From Martinezella calliandrae (GTDB taxonomy: Bacteria > Pseudomonadota > Alphaproteobacteria > Rhizobiales > Rhizobiaceae), in NCBI RefSeq assembly GCF_030272695.1, contig NZ_JARFYN010000038.1, forward strand, positions 1 through 64,000: a stretch of 64,000 bases of DNA, read 5' to 3'. Of the stretch, positions 32,622-41,222 are shown one piece after another. The position numbers were made by a program, and so were the translations under genes. Below the pieces are notes generated by a model, which made no database searches, was not told the origin of the DNA, and was given only the letters and a program-made list of their open reading frames with translations. Each line of letters opens with the position of its first letter. Within the stretch, counting starts at the first letter, position 1.

Positions 32622-33230
32622 TTATTCTTCTTCTTCGTCCGCGTTGTTCTGGTTCGCAGCCTGGGCCTTTGCCAGCTTGTCGGCGCGCAGCGCATCGCGG
32701 ATGAGATCGTCCGTCAGGATCAGCTTGGCGTCAGCCAGCGTACTGAACGGAATAGTCACCTTCGGTTCTTCGCCGTAAGCGACCTGATCGCGCTCGATCG
32801 TAAAACCCTCGGCGCTGACATCGGCGATCTTGCCGCGAAACCGCTTGCGGTTATCCACCAGGATCGAGGTCTCGCACTTGATAAGATGACCGATCCAGCG
32901 GCTGAAATCCGACTTGCGCACCATCGGGCGGTCGATTCCGGGCGAAGACACTTCCAGATGATACGCTTTATCAATCGGATCTTCCACATCCAGCACGGGC
33001 GAAATCGCCGTCGAGACCTCTTCGCAATCCTCGACAGTCATGGTGCCGTCGTTGCGCTCGGTCATGATTTGCAACGTCAGGCCGTTCTGATTGAGGAGGC
33101 GCACGCGTACCAGACGGAAGCCTATGCCGATGAGCACGGGCTCGATGATGGCGGCGATGCGCTGGTCAAGGCCGGTTTCGACGATCAACCTCGGTTCGTT
33201 GGCATTGTTTGCGTTTGTCTCTTCCGACAA
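32622..33230 (-). CDS. rimP: ribosome maturation factor RimP
   Basis: I chose TTG 33230 (LSEETNANNANEPRLIVE) because GCAGGAGTGAACG precedes it with good spacing; the frame extends nine codons further without support. The 202-aa protein carries the two RimP domains, with VEDCEEVSTAISPVLDVEDP and YHLEVSSPGIDRPMVRKSDF visible. It helps 30S assembly. It opens the rimP-nusA-ylxR-infB-rbfA-truB block. The acidic tail (NNADEEEE) is common in rhizobia. Confidence 0.9.
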   Translation of the reverse strand: MSEETNANNANEPRLIVETGLDQRIAAIIEPVLIGIGFRLVRVRLLNQNGLTLQIMTERNDGTMTVEDCEEVSTAISPVLDVEDPIDKAYHLEVSSPGIDRPMVRKSDFSRWIGHLIKCETSILVDNRKRFRGKIADVSAEGFTIERDQVAYGEEPKVTIPFSTLADAKLILTDDLIRDALRADKLAKAQAANQNNADEEEE

Positions 33231-33271
33231 GCGTTCACTCCTGCATTGTCGATGCATTTGGAGATCGAACT

Positions 33272-33305
33272 AATAAAAAAGAGCGGGTCCTTGCGGCCCA
33301 CTCTT
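33272..33305 (-). terminator. terminator-like hairpin in the rimP-nusA leader
   Basis: On the minus strand AAGAGTGGG-CCGCAAGGA-CCCGCTCTT (33279-33305, one G/A-C mismatch region) is followed by TTTTTTATTA. It lies between a good promoter (33332-33360) and the rimP start, so it would stop transcripts early unless read through. It can also serve as the end of the upstream lysR transcript. Confidence 0.65.
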
Positions 33306-33331
33306 CATCATCCGATCAAGAATTTGATGCG

Positions 33332-33360
33332 GATATAAGCCCGTTCCCGTCAAATTGCAA
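33332..33360 (-). promoter_or_regulatory. predicted promoter of the rimP-nusA-infB operon
   Basis: TTGCAA (33355-33360) and TATATC (33332-33337) on the minus strand are exactly 17 bp apart. Transcription would start near 33325, about 95 nt before the rimP start, upstream of the leader hairpin. Confidence 0.5.
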
Positions 33361-33484
33361 GGTCTTCGCATCGAAAGCCGGCTCTGCAGCTTATTTCCGG
33401 ATTTTTGTAGCAAGTGTCGCCAAGTCTTGCGAGGTATCATCGATGGCAACTTTGTGCCAGAAGCGGAGATCTCGCCGGCTGGGT

Positions 33485-34420
33485 TTAGGCGGAACGAAGC
33501 GCCTCGTCGCGACTCCGTCTTCCTTCTTCGATAAGCCAGTCGCGTACACGCTGCGCCTGGGCGTTGAGTTCCCTCGATCGCGGCCAGACAACATGGAACG
33601 CCATATTGGTATTCAGAACATGCCCGCCGACGGCGACTAGCGCCCCTGATCGAAGCTGATCTTCGATCAGATGCTGCCAGCCGAGCGCGATGCCTTCGCC
33701 TGCCAGAACGGCCTGCATGACGAGAACATAGTCGTTGATCGTCAGCCGCCGCGGCTGCGGGATATACCGTACCCCAGCGCTCGCGAACCATTCGGACCAG
33801 TCGCAAGCAGCCCGGACCGGTTCTTCGAGATGGATCAATGGCAGCGCCAGCAGGTCTTCCGGGCGCTCGGGGCGCCGACGCTTTTCTATGAAACGCGGGC
33901 TGGCCACGGGAAACACGACCTCCGGCGCCAGCATCGCGCAATGATAACGCGGCCAATTTGCGGGATTGCCACCTCGAACTCCAAGTGGGATTGGTTCCTC
34001 GTCCAGGTCGAGATCACGCACGCTCGTTTGGATGCGTAGATCGATATCCGGAAGGTCTGCCCGCAGACGCGCCAGGCGCGGCAGCATCCACATGGAACCG
34101 AAAGCAGTCGAAGCTGCAAGCGTAACATTGGATTCCCGACCCTTCGTTCGAATATCCTCCGCCGACCTCTGGATGCGCGACAAGCCTACAGTGACGTCCA
34201 CGTGGAAGCGCTCCCCTACGTCGGTCAGCTCAACATTCCGACGCTCGCGGTGGAAGAGCGGTACGCCAAGCTGATCTTCGAGCTTGCGAACGGCCAATGA
34301 CACAGCTGCCTGGCTCATGCCCAGCTCCTCCGCCGCGCGACTAAAGTTCTGATGCCGTCCGGCAGCCTCGAAGATGATGAGTGCCGAGGCAGACGGCAGT
34401 AGCCTTCGAAAGGTTTCCAT
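33485..34420 (-). CDS. LysR-family regulator, GcvA-like
   Basis: The 311-aa protein has the N-terminal LysR helix-turn-helix (LIIFEAAGRHQNFSRAAEEL, MSQAAVSLAVRKLEDQLGVP, FHR) and the ligand-binding domain with TLAASTAFGSMWMLPRL and INDYVLVMQAVLAGEGIALG, typical of the GcvA-type branch. It is divergent from the MttB-family gene across 88 bp, so it very probably controls that gene and senses its substrate or product. The ligand is unknown. A later frame to 33270 is a shadow. Confidence 0.88.
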   Translation of the reverse strand: METFRRLLPSASALIIFEAAGRHQNFSRAAEELGMSQAAVSLAVRKLEDQLGVPLFHRERRNVELTDVGERFHVDVTVGLSRIQRSAEDIRTKGRESNVTLAASTAFGSMWMLPRLARLRADLPDIDLRIQTSVRDLDLDEEPIPLGVRGGNPANWPRYHCAMLAPEVVFPVASPRFIEKRRRPERPEDLLALPLIHLEEPVRAACDWSEWFASAGVRYIPQPRRLTINDYVLVMQAVLAGEGIALGWQHLIEDQLRSGALVAVGGHVLNTNMAFHVVWPRSRELNAQAQRVRDWLIEEGRRSRDEALRSA

Positions 34421-34508
34421 AAGCTCAGCTTATACAGATACCAAGTTTTTTCCAGCGTTACAGAAACTCGAAGTCGTCTTAGCCTTAATTGGGATCAAGG
34501 AGACCGGT
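34421..34508. promoter_or_regulatory. divergent lysR-mttB promoter region
   Basis: The 88-bp interval contains AGCTCAGCTTATACAGATAC near the LysR end and GATCAAGGAGACCGGT as the ribosome-binding site of the MttB gene. LysR proteins usually bind a T-N11-A site in such gaps; TATACAGATA near 34434 is a candidate, but the motif is too weak to be sure. Confidence 0.45.
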
Positions 34509-36059
34509 ATGAGCGAGGCAATAGTCGGCGATAATTCAGGCAAACGGGCACGCGGCGGCCGGTCCGCTCGTCGAGAAGGGACCGCCAAGCCGCACGGCAT
34601 TCCCTATATCGTCCGCAACATACCGACCTACGACCTCCTTTCGGAGGAAAACCTTCAGAAGATCGAACGGACGGCCGATCGTATCCTCGCGGAGATCGGC
34701 ATCGAGTTCCGCGACGACCCCGTGTCCTTAGACCACTGGAAGCGGGCCGGAGCCCAGGTCGACGGCGTTCGCGTCCGGTTCGAACCCGGCATGCTGCAGG
34801 AGATCGTCGCTTGCGCGCCGCGTGAATTCACCCAGCATGCGCGCAATCCCGCAAACAATGTTCAGATCGGAGGTGCAAAGGTCGTCTTCTCGCCCGCCTA
34901 CGGCTCGCCTTTCGTCATGGATATCGACAAGGGTCGCCGCTATGGAACGATCGAAGACTTTCAAAACTTCATCAAGCTGGCCCAGGCAAGCCCTTGGCTG
35001 CATCATTCCGGTGGCACGATTTGCGAGCCGGTCGACGTGCCCGTTAACAAGCGCCATCTCGACATGGTTTACAGCCACATCAAGTATTCCGACCGTGCAT
35101 TCATGGGCTCGGTAACGGCGGAGGAGCGCGCCGAGGATTCGATCGAGATGACCCGCATTCTCTTCGGCACCGACTTCGTCGACCGAAACTGCGTTATCCT
35201 CGGCAACGTCAACGTCAATTCTCCGCTCGTTTGGGATGGGACAATGACGAAGTCTTTGCGAGCCTATGCTCGCGCCAATCAGGCTGCCGTCATCGTACCC
35301 TTCATCCTCGGCGGCGCGATGGGGCCCGTCACCAATGCGGGAGCGATTGCCCAATCCTATGCCGAGACGCTAGCCGGCTGTGCCCTTACGCAGCTCGAAC
35401 GCAAGGGCGCTCCGGTCATCTTCGGAAATTTCCTATCCTCCATGTCGCTGCGTTCAGGGTCACCCACTTTCGGCACCCCAGAGCCAGCCATCGGTTCGAT
35501 GGTCGTTGGGCAGCTCGCGCGGCGGCTCAATCTTCCACTGAGATGTGCCGGCAACTTCTCCAATTCCAAGCTACCGGACGGCCAAGCCATGCAGGAGGGC
35601 CTGATGTCCATGCTGTCGGCCATCCATTGCGGGGCGAACTTCATCCTGCATTCGGCAGGCTTCCTGGACGGACTGCTCGTTATGTCCTACGAGAAGTTTG
35701 TGATGGACGCCGACCTGTGTGGGGCGCTGCATTCCTACCTCGCGGGCGTCACGGTCGATGACAATACGCTCGCTTTCGACGCCTTCCAAGAGGTCGGCCC
35801 CGGCAGCCATTTCCTGGGCTCGGCCCATACGATGCGGAACTACCAGACCGCATTCTGGGATTCGACGCTTTCGGACAACGAGCCTTTCGAGAAATGGAGC
35901 GAGGAAGGCGGTTCCACGGACATTGCAACCCGCGCCAACAGACAGTGGAAAAGAACGCTCGAAAACTACGAGGAACCGCCGCTCGATATCGCAGTCGACG
36001 AAGCCCTATGCGATTTCATGGCAAGACGCAAAGCGTCGATGGCAGACGGCTGGTATTGA
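34509..36059 (+). CDS. MttB-family (trimethylamine methyltransferase-like) protein, non-pyrrolysine type
   Basis: ATG 34509 (MSEAIVGDNSGKRARGGRSA) behind AAGGAGACC gives 516 aa; the longer frame starts inside the lysR gene. The whole length fits the MTTB family (PF06253): LLSEENLQKIERTADRILAE near the front, GTPEPAIGSMVVGQLARRLN and GSHFLGSAHTMRNYQTAFWD near the end. There is no in-frame UAG, so it is not a pyrrolysine enzyme. Non-Pyl relatives demethylate glycine betaine or other quaternary amines onto a corrinoid protein. No corrinoid protein or reactivase gene is adjacent, so the substrate and acceptor are unknown. Confidence 0.85.
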   Translation: MSEAIVGDNSGKRARGGRSARREGTAKPHGIPYIVRNIPTYDLLSEENLQKIERTADRILAEIGIEFRDDPVSLDHWKRAGAQVDGVRVRFEPGMLQEIVACAPREFTQHARNPANNVQIGGAKVVFSPAYGSPFVMDIDKGRRYGTIEDFQNFIKLAQASPWLHHSGGTICEPVDVPVNKRHLDMVYSHIKYSDRAFMGSVTAEERAEDSIEMTRILFGTDFVDRNCVILGNVNVNSPLVWDGTMTKSLRAYARANQAAVIVPFILGGAMGPVTNAGAIAQSYAETLAGCALTQLERKGAPVIFGNFLSSMSLRSGSPTFGTPEPAIGSMVVGQLARRLNLPLRCAGNFSNSKLPDGQAMQEGLMSMLSAIHCGANFILHSAGFLDGLLVMSYEKFVMDADLCGALHSYLAGVTVDDNTLAFDAFQEVGPGSHFLGSAHTMRNYQTAFWDSTLSDNEPFEKWSEEGGSTDIATRANRQWKRTLENYEEPPLDIAVDEALCDFMARRKASMADGWY

Positions 36060-36185
36060 ATTTCGCCATCATATCGGCTGACGACAAAGGGGTTTGGACG
36101 ATTTTTGCGTATACTCTGCGGCGACTAGGCGCCTGTCCGCCTCGGCCCAACCCCGCAGCTGGTGGCATCCGCTATCGAATTCTGC

Positions 36186-37406
36186 CTATTTCAACAGGCC
36201 GAGCATCGAACTGTCGGGGTAGCAGGTGGGCGTGCGGCCGCTCTTTTCCTGCCATTGGCCGATCGATCGCCGCGTTTTGTAGCCCGGCAATCCATCGGTG
36301 CCGCCGACGTCGTATCCCTTGCGCTCCAGGGTCACCTGCATGCCGGCGACGTCGGAGCGCAGCATCTTGCCGACATCGCCCCATTGGCCCTGGAAGGCTC
36401 CCGCGCCATAGGCGATACGGTCGGCGAGATTGCCGATATAGAGGCCGTAGAGGTCGGAATTATTGTATTCCTTGATGACGTAGAAATTCGGCGTCACGAT
36501 GAATTCCGGCCCGTCGCGGCCGGCCGGCACGAGCATCATCCCGCCGGCGCGAAGCTCGTCGGACGGGAAAGCCTTTCCGGATATCCTGGCGATCCCGAGC
36601 GAGCTCCATTGCGAAATCGGCTTGACGAGATCCGGTCCTTCCTGCGCGCAGGAAACGCTTTCCGGTATCGTCACTTCATAGCCCCAGCCGCGGCCGCGCT
36701 GCCACCCCTTCTGAACCAGATAGTTGGCTATGGAGCCAAGCGTATCGGGCACCGAAGTCCAGATGTTGCGACGGCCGTCCCCGTCGAAATCAACCGCATA
36801 TTTCAGATAGCTGGTCGGCATGAACTGCGGCTGGCCGAGTGCGCCGGCCCAGGAGCCCAGGAACTGATCCGGCGTGACGTCGCCATGTTCGAGAATGCTG
36901 AGCGCGGCGATGAGTTCGGTGCGAAACATCTCCTTGCGCGTCGACATGAAGGCTTTGGTCGCCAGCACCTGGATCGCCGAATTCGGCAGCTTCGCGGCTC
37001 CGAAGCCGGTCTCGCGGCCCCAGATGGCAAGAACGATGGGACCGGGCACACCATAGACCTTCTCGATCCTCTTCAGCGTCGGGCCATATTGCGAAGCGAA
37101 GCTGCGTCCGGTAGCCGCAAGCTTCTGCAGCCGTGCTTCGTTGAAATAAGGAGCAGGTGAGGAAAATTCCGCCTGTGTCTGCGGCTGTTCCTTGGGCTTT
37201 GGAAAACCCGGCGGGGCGAGATCGGGCAGGTCCCAATTCAGCATTACACCGGAAAAAGCGGCCTTGAAGGTCTTTTCTGAAATGCCGTCCTTCTTGGCTT
37301 CCGGCCAGAGGTCGTTTTGGACCCAGGTCTGGAACTGCGTCTCGACATCGGCCTTGGAGGCAGCGAGGGCGGGCAGAGGGAGAAGAGTGAAAAGGACGAT
37401 AAGCAT
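36186..37406 (-). CDS. lytic murein transglycosylase, MltB/SltB type
   Basis: I took ATG 37406, which gives a signal peptide (MLIVLFTLLPLPALAASKAD) and 406 aa; the frame extends upstream without a good site. The SLT_2 domain contains the catalytic Glu in AIWGRETGFGAAKLPNSAIQ and the conserved GALGQPQFMPTSYLKYAVDF-DGDG. A C-terminal peptidoglycan-binding domain follows (MQVTLERKGYDVGGTDGLPG). It cleaves the MurNAc-GlcNAc bond with 1,6-anhydro products. Rhizobial genomes carry several paralogues, so a finer name is not given. Confidence 0.88.
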   Translation of the reverse strand: MLIVLFTLLPLPALAASKADVETQFQTWVQNDLWPEAKKDGISEKTFKAAFSGVMLNWDLPDLAPPGFPKPKEQPQTQAEFSSPAPYFNEARLQKLAATGRSFASQYGPTLKRIEKVYGVPGPIVLAIWGRETGFGAAKLPNSAIQVLATKAFMSTRKEMFRTELIAALSILEHGDVTPDQFLGSWAGALGQPQFMPTSYLKYAVDFDGDGRRNIWTSVPDTLGSIANYLVQKGWQRGRGWGYEVTIPESVSCAQEGPDLVKPISQWSSLGIARISGKAFPSDELRAGGMMLVPAGRDGPEFIVTPNFYVIKEYNNSDLYGLYIGNLADRIAYGAGAFQGQWGDVGKMLRSDVAGMQVTLERKGYDVGGTDGLPGYKTRRSIGQWQEKSGRTPTCYPDSSMLGLLK

Positions 37407-37582
37407 ACGCAGAAAATGATGCGCGATACCCCCCTCGTCCTTCGGACCTTTCGGGACATTTCCTCTGTGAGCGGCGAGATCATGTACGGGGACTTTGTTG
37501 CCTCGCTCGTCTTCAGAGTTTTCTGCCAGTTTAAAAATAGATTGTTTGGCGATGGCCATAGCGCGGGTTACCGATCTGCCTC

Positions 37583-37617
37583 GTGGGGGAGATGTCGCGA
37601 AGTGACAGAGGGGGGTG
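37583..37617. repeat. short rhizobial repeat (GGGGGAGATGTCGCGAAGTG type)
   Basis: GGGGGAGATGTCGCGAAGTG followed by ACAGAGGGGGGT is a familiar palindrome-cored intergenic repeat in rhizobia. It lies between recR and the transglycosylase gene and is not part of either. Confidence 0.6.
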
Positions 37618-37645
37618 TGTGCGCTCTTCATACTCTGCCTTTCCC

Positions 37646-38251
37646 TCAAATCGCCGTCCGTGCCCGCAGCGCCGCCGTCAGCGTACCTTCATCGAGATAA
37701 TCAAGTTCGCCACCGACCGGGACGCCGTGGGCGAGGCGGGTGATCTTCACCTCCAGGCCGGCAAGCTGGTCGGTTATATAGTGTGCAGTGGTTTGTCCTT
37801 CGACGGTGGCGTTGACGGCGATAATGATTTCACGGACGCCGCCCTTACTGACGCGTTCGATCAGGCCTCGGATATTGAGGTCGTCGGGACCGACGCCGTC
37901 GAGCGGTGAGAGTACGCCGCCGAGTACATGATAGGCGGCATTCATCGCGCCGGCGCGCTCCAGCGCCCATAGGTCGGCGACATCCTCGACAATGATGATA
38001 ACCGACTGATCGCGCCGGTCGTCCGTGCAGACGGTGCAAGGGTCGACAGTATCGACATTGCCGCAGCGCGAGCAGATCTTCACCTTGTCATAGGCATCGC
38101 CCATGGCATGGGAGAGAGGGCCGAGCAATTGGTCCTTCTTCTTGATCAGATGCAATGCGGCGCGGCGCGCCGAGCGCGGGCCGAGGCCTGGCACTTTTGC
38201 CAGAAGCTGGATGAGTTTTTCAATTTCGGGACCGGTAACTCGCTTTGCCAT
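37646..38251 (-). CDS. recR: recombination mediator RecR
   Basis: The 201-aa protein has the N-terminal helix-hairpin-helix (LAKVPGLGPRSARRAALHLI), the zinc finger CSRCGNVDTVDPCTVC, and a Toprim domain (IIIVEDVADLWALERAGAMN, AVNATVEGQTTAHYI). With RecF and RecO it helps load RecA onto gaps. In many bacteria it follows dnaX-ybaB directly; here four unrelated genes lie between. Confidence 0.96.
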   Translation of the reverse strand: MAKRVTGPEIEKLIQLLAKVPGLGPRSARRAALHLIKKKDQLLGPLSHAMGDAYDKVKICSRCGNVDTVDPCTVCTDDRRDQSVIIIVEDVADLWALERAGAMNAAYHVLGGVLSPLDGVGPDDLNIRGLIERVSKGGVREIIIAVNATVEGQTTAHYITDQLAGLEVKITRLAHGVPVGGELDYLDEGTLTAALRARTAI

Positions 38252-38308
38252 GGGAGGCTTTTAGCTCATATGCTGCAGGAACGAAATCGCGGAACGGATG
38301 ATCGCCCC

Positions 38309-38935
38309 ATGAAAATTCTGGCCGTCTGCATCGGCGCCGCCGAAACACTGCCCGGCAAGAGCTACAAGACCGGCATCAACAAGCGCGCGATCGGCGGTAC
38401 GGTCATGATTGACGCCGAGGGTATCATCGGCGACGCCGTCTGCAATCGCGAACATCACGGCGGCCGCGATCAGGCCGTTTATGTCGAAGGTTCGTTGACA
38501 CTGGATTGGTGGTCGAACGAACTGGGGCGCAGGCTGGAGCCCGGCACCTTCGGCGAAAACATCGTCATCGAGGGGCTCGACAATCGCGATGTTGCCGTCG
38601 GCGACAGATTCATAGCTGACGATTTAATCCTGGAGGTGACTTCGGCTCGCATTCCGTGCTCGACCTTCGCCGCGAAAATGGGCGATCCGAAATTCGTCAA
38701 GCGCTATACGAAAGCGGGCCGCCCTGGCATTTATTGCCGCGTCATCAAAAACGGCACCGCCACCGCCGGAACACCGGTGACCTATATTCCCCATGGCGGC
38801 CCAAAGGTCACCATGCCGGAAATGATGGCAACCTTCGGCAAACGATTGTCGGCCGAGGACCGCGCGCGCTATCTGTCGGCGCCTATTCACTACAAGCTCC
38901 GCGCACTTCTCGACGACGAAACCCTCGATGCCTAA
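38309..38935 (+). CDS. MOSC-domain protein, YiiM-like
   Basis: ATG 38309 (MKILAVCIGAAETLPGKSYK) fits the family start. The 208-aa protein has the MOSC barrel with VCNREHHGGRDQAVYVEGSL, GTFGENIVIEGLDNRDVAVG and the conserved cysteine in SARIPCSTFAAKMGDPKF. MOSC proteins hold molybdenum cofactor and may reduce N-hydroxylated compounds or deliver sulfur. It starts 57 bp from the recR start and is divergent from it. Confidence 0.8.
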   Translation: MKILAVCIGAAETLPGKSYKTGINKRAIGGTVMIDAEGIIGDAVCNREHHGGRDQAVYVEGSLTLDWWSNELGRRLEPGTFGENIVIEGLDNRDVAVGDRFIADDLILEVTSARIPCSTFAAKMGDPKFVKRYTKAGRPGIYCRVIKNGTATAGTPVTYIPHGGPKVTMPEMMATFGKRLSAEDRARYLSAPIHYKLRALLDDETLDA

Positions 38936-38937
38936 GT

Positions 38938-39549
38938 CTATCGCATGGCGATGGCGACAGCCGCGCCAGCCATGGTGCCGGCGCTGGCGCGGTTGGCCAT
39001 CCGCACGGCGCGGCGGCTTTTCAGGAAACCGCGCGCCTTGATGGCGAAAAAAGCCCAGCTCAGATCGATGACCGCCAGCACGACAAACATGGTCGCCACC
39101 AGCTCGACCCAGCCGGCCAGAGTGACGGCATGGATATCGATGATCGACGGCAGCAGCGCCACATAGAACATCATGATCTTGGGATTGCCCATCGTCACGG
39201 TCAGACCGGCGAAGAAGAGACGGAGCGGCGATTGCGCATCCGGCAGCTCTTCCTCCGTCGTATTGACGGCGGCGAACCACATTTTCCAGGCGAGATAGAG
39301 CAGATAGATCACGCCGGCCCATTTGATCGCGACGAATGCCCAATGGAAGGTCTCGGCAATGGCCGCCAGTCCCGCTACCGCACAGGTCAGCCAGATCCCT
39401 TCGCCAATCCACATGGCGGCAAGGAACGGCAGCACGTCGCGCGCGCCCTTGGTCAGCACGCGGGCGACAAGCGCGGCAACGCTCGGCCCCGGCGATCCGG
39501 CAGCGGCGAACAACGCGCCGGCAAAAACAAGCAATGTCGTCAGGCTCAT
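38938..39549 (-). CDS. LysE/RhtB-family amino-acid exporter
   Basis: ATG 39549 (MSLTTLLVFAGALFAAAGSP) gives 203 aa with about six hydrophobic helices. The family signature appears as SPGPSVAALVARVLTKGARD and FFAGLTVTMGNPKIMMFYVA. Such proteins export basic or neutral amino acids by proton exchange. It is convergent with the MOSC gene, with 2 bp between the stops. The substrate is unknown. Confidence 0.85.
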   Translation of the reverse strand: MSLTTLLVFAGALFAAAGSPGPSVAALVARVLTKGARDVLPFLAAMWIGEGIWLTCAVAGLAAIAETFHWAFVAIKWAGVIYLLYLAWKMWFAAVNTTEEELPDAQSPLRLFFAGLTVTMGNPKIMMFYVALLPSIIDIHAVTLAGWVELVATMFVVLAVIDLSWAFFAIKARGFLKSRRAVRMANRASAGTMAGAAVAIAMR

Positions 39550-39652
39550 GACGTTCTCTCGGATGTTCGGATATTCGCGGACGAAAAAAATCAGTCCGAT
39601 ATGCTTTTTGAATACCATCCCGCCGCGCATTTTCCAAACGTCCTACATCGCC

Positions 39653-40189
39653 TCAGGCTAGTCTGGCATGGAAGCCTCCGAAAAGTGCGTAGCCTTCCGG
39701 CCAATCGCCAATTGCGGAATTCGCATTGATATGGCCGAGCGGGCCGACATCGATCAACTCGCTGCCCCAGATTGCGGCGCTTTCCTTCACATAGTCGAAC
39801 GAGCCGAAGGGATCATCGGTGCTGGCGACGAGGAGCGACGGAAACGGCAGTCGTTGGCGCGGAGGATTGGCGAAACTAGGGGCCTCGGCCAGATAGACGT
39901 TACCTGTGGGATCAGGCGCTGCGACGAGGAAGGCGCCGAGGATCAATGCCTGAGCGGACGCCGCCCAATGCGCGACCAACTGGCAGGCGAGACTGTGGGC
40001 GACGAGGACCGGCGGTGCCTTCGAACGGCCGATCTCCCGGTCGAGCGCCGCGATCCAATCGGTCAATTCCGGCCTGTCCCAGCTCGTCGGCTGGAAACGG
40101 CGCATCTGCGGATCCTGTCGTTCCCACAGTGTTTGCCAGTGGCCCTCCCCCGATCCACCGAGGCCGGGCAGGGTGATAATATCGCTCAT
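39653..40189 (-). CDS. RBBP9/YdeN-type serine hydrolase
   Basis: The 178-aa alpha/beta-hydrolase starts at ATG 40189 behind GGAAGGAGCG. LPGLGGSGEGHWQTLWERQD is the family start, VLVAHSLACQLVAHW holds the nucleophile Ser (GHS/AHS motif), and ASTDDPFG and GHINANSAIGDWPEG provide the acid and histidine. The cellular substrate is unknown. It is divergent from the Lrp-type regulator, which may control it. Confidence 0.82.
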   Translation of the reverse strand: MSDIITLPGLGGSGEGHWQTLWERQDPQMRRFQPTSWDRPELTDWIAALDREIGRSKAPPVLVAHSLACQLVAHWAASAQALILGAFLVAAPDPTGNVYLAEAPSFANPPRQRLPFPSLLVASTDDPFGSFDYVKESAAIWGSELIDVGPLGHINANSAIGDWPEGYALFGGFHARLA

Positions 40190-40301
40190 GACGCTCCTTC
40201 CGCAGTCCGTTGACTGATCGAAACTGGCATGTCGCATGGGCAATTGACATTGCAATCCATCGGATAAAACTTCTGCGCGCCGATGAAAACAAGGTGAAAG
40301 A

Positions 40302-40778
40302 ATGGAAAGTTTCGAGAAAGACCTGGACCCCACCGATCTGTCGATGATCGAGATCTTGCAGGAGGATGGGCGGATTTCCGTATCGGAACTCGGCCGCCGG
40401 GTGGGGCTTTCGCAGCCGGCGGCCTCGGAACGCCTGAAACGGCTTGAGGAGCGCGGCATCATTGCCGGCTATCGCGCTGTGGTCGATCCCGTTGCTGTCG
40501 GTCTCGGCATGATGGCCATCGTCCGGCTGCGGACGACCCATGAGCATATACGCCCCTGCCTAAGGCAATTTTCGGAGATGCCGCAGATCATCGAGGTCCT
40601 GCGGCTGACCGGCGAGGATTGTTTCCTGCTCAAGGTCCTGGTACCGACACCATCAGACCTTGAAACCATCGTCGATTCTATCGCCCGTCACGGCGCCGTC
40701 ACCACGTCGCTGGTATTGCGCAACGGGCCGGCGAAACCGATCGGCCGCGCGCTCATCCGCAAGACGATAGTGCGTTGA
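40302..40778 (+). CDS. Lrp/AsnC-family transcriptional regulator
   Basis: The 158-aa protein has an N-terminal winged HTH (DLSMIEILQEDGRISVSELG, RRVGLSQPAASERLKRLEER) and the C-terminal RAM (ACT-like) effector domain (LRLTGEDCFLLKVLVPTPSD). It lies divergent from the hydrolase gene with 112 bp in between and near a LysE-type exporter, a common pairing, so control of the exporter by an amino acid is plausible. Confidence 0.88.
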   Translation: MESFEKDLDPTDLSMIEILQEDGRISVSELGRRVGLSQPAASERLKRLEERGIIAGYRAVVDPVAVGLGMMAIVRLRTTHEHIRPCLRQFSEMPQIIEVLRLTGEDCFLLKVLVPTPSDLETIVDSIARHGAVTTSLVLRNGPAKPIGRALIRKTIVR

Positions 40779-40795
40779 CGATGCGTGTAAGCTTC

Positions 40796-41119
40796 TCAGA
40801 AAGGTAGCTTGAAGCCGGGCGGGATTGGCAGGCCGGCCGTCAGTTCGCGGGTCTTTTCGGCAGCCAGCGCCTCGGCCTTTTCCTGGGCGTCCTTGCTTGC
40901 AGCGACGATCAGGTCCTCGAGGATTTCGACGTCGTCTTCCTTGAAGAGTGACGGATCGATCTTGATGGCCAGCATCTGGGCTTTGCCGTTCACAGTGACG
41001 GTAACGAGGCCGCCGCCGGCCTTGCCCTCGGCCCGGATGTCGGCGATTTCCGCCTGCATCTTTTCCATCTTCGCCTGCATTTCCTTCACTTTGCCCATCA
41101 TGCCCATGATGTCGCGCAT
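40796..41119 (-). CDS. ybaB: YbaB/EbfC nucleoid-associated protein
   Basis: The 107-aa protein shows the family pattern MGMMGKVKEMQAKMEKMQAE (coiled helix), GKAGGGLVTVTVNGKAQMLA and LEDLIVAASKDAQEKAEALA. It is a small dimeric DNA-binding protein encoded downstream of dnaX in most bacteria, as here (103 bp). Confidence 0.94.
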   Translation of the reverse strand: MRDIMGMMGKVKEMQAKMEKMQAEIADIRAEGKAGGGLVTVTVNGKAQMLAIKIDPSLFKEDDVEILEDLIVAASKDAQEKAEALAAEKTRELTAGLPIPPGFKLPF

Positions 41120-41222
41120 CGTCGTTCGTCCTTCTTCTCGTCTCTTTGTCTTGTTGGATATAATCTAATTCGAAAACCGCTTGCGTCTTTTCTTATGCGG
41201 CGTATCGCTTCCTATCATATCC

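Noticed and set aside
34509..36059. Pyrrolysine-containing trimethylamine methyltransferase
   Set aside because: There is no in-frame UAG, and no pyl genes are seen. The non-pyrrolysine branch of the family is the supported reading.
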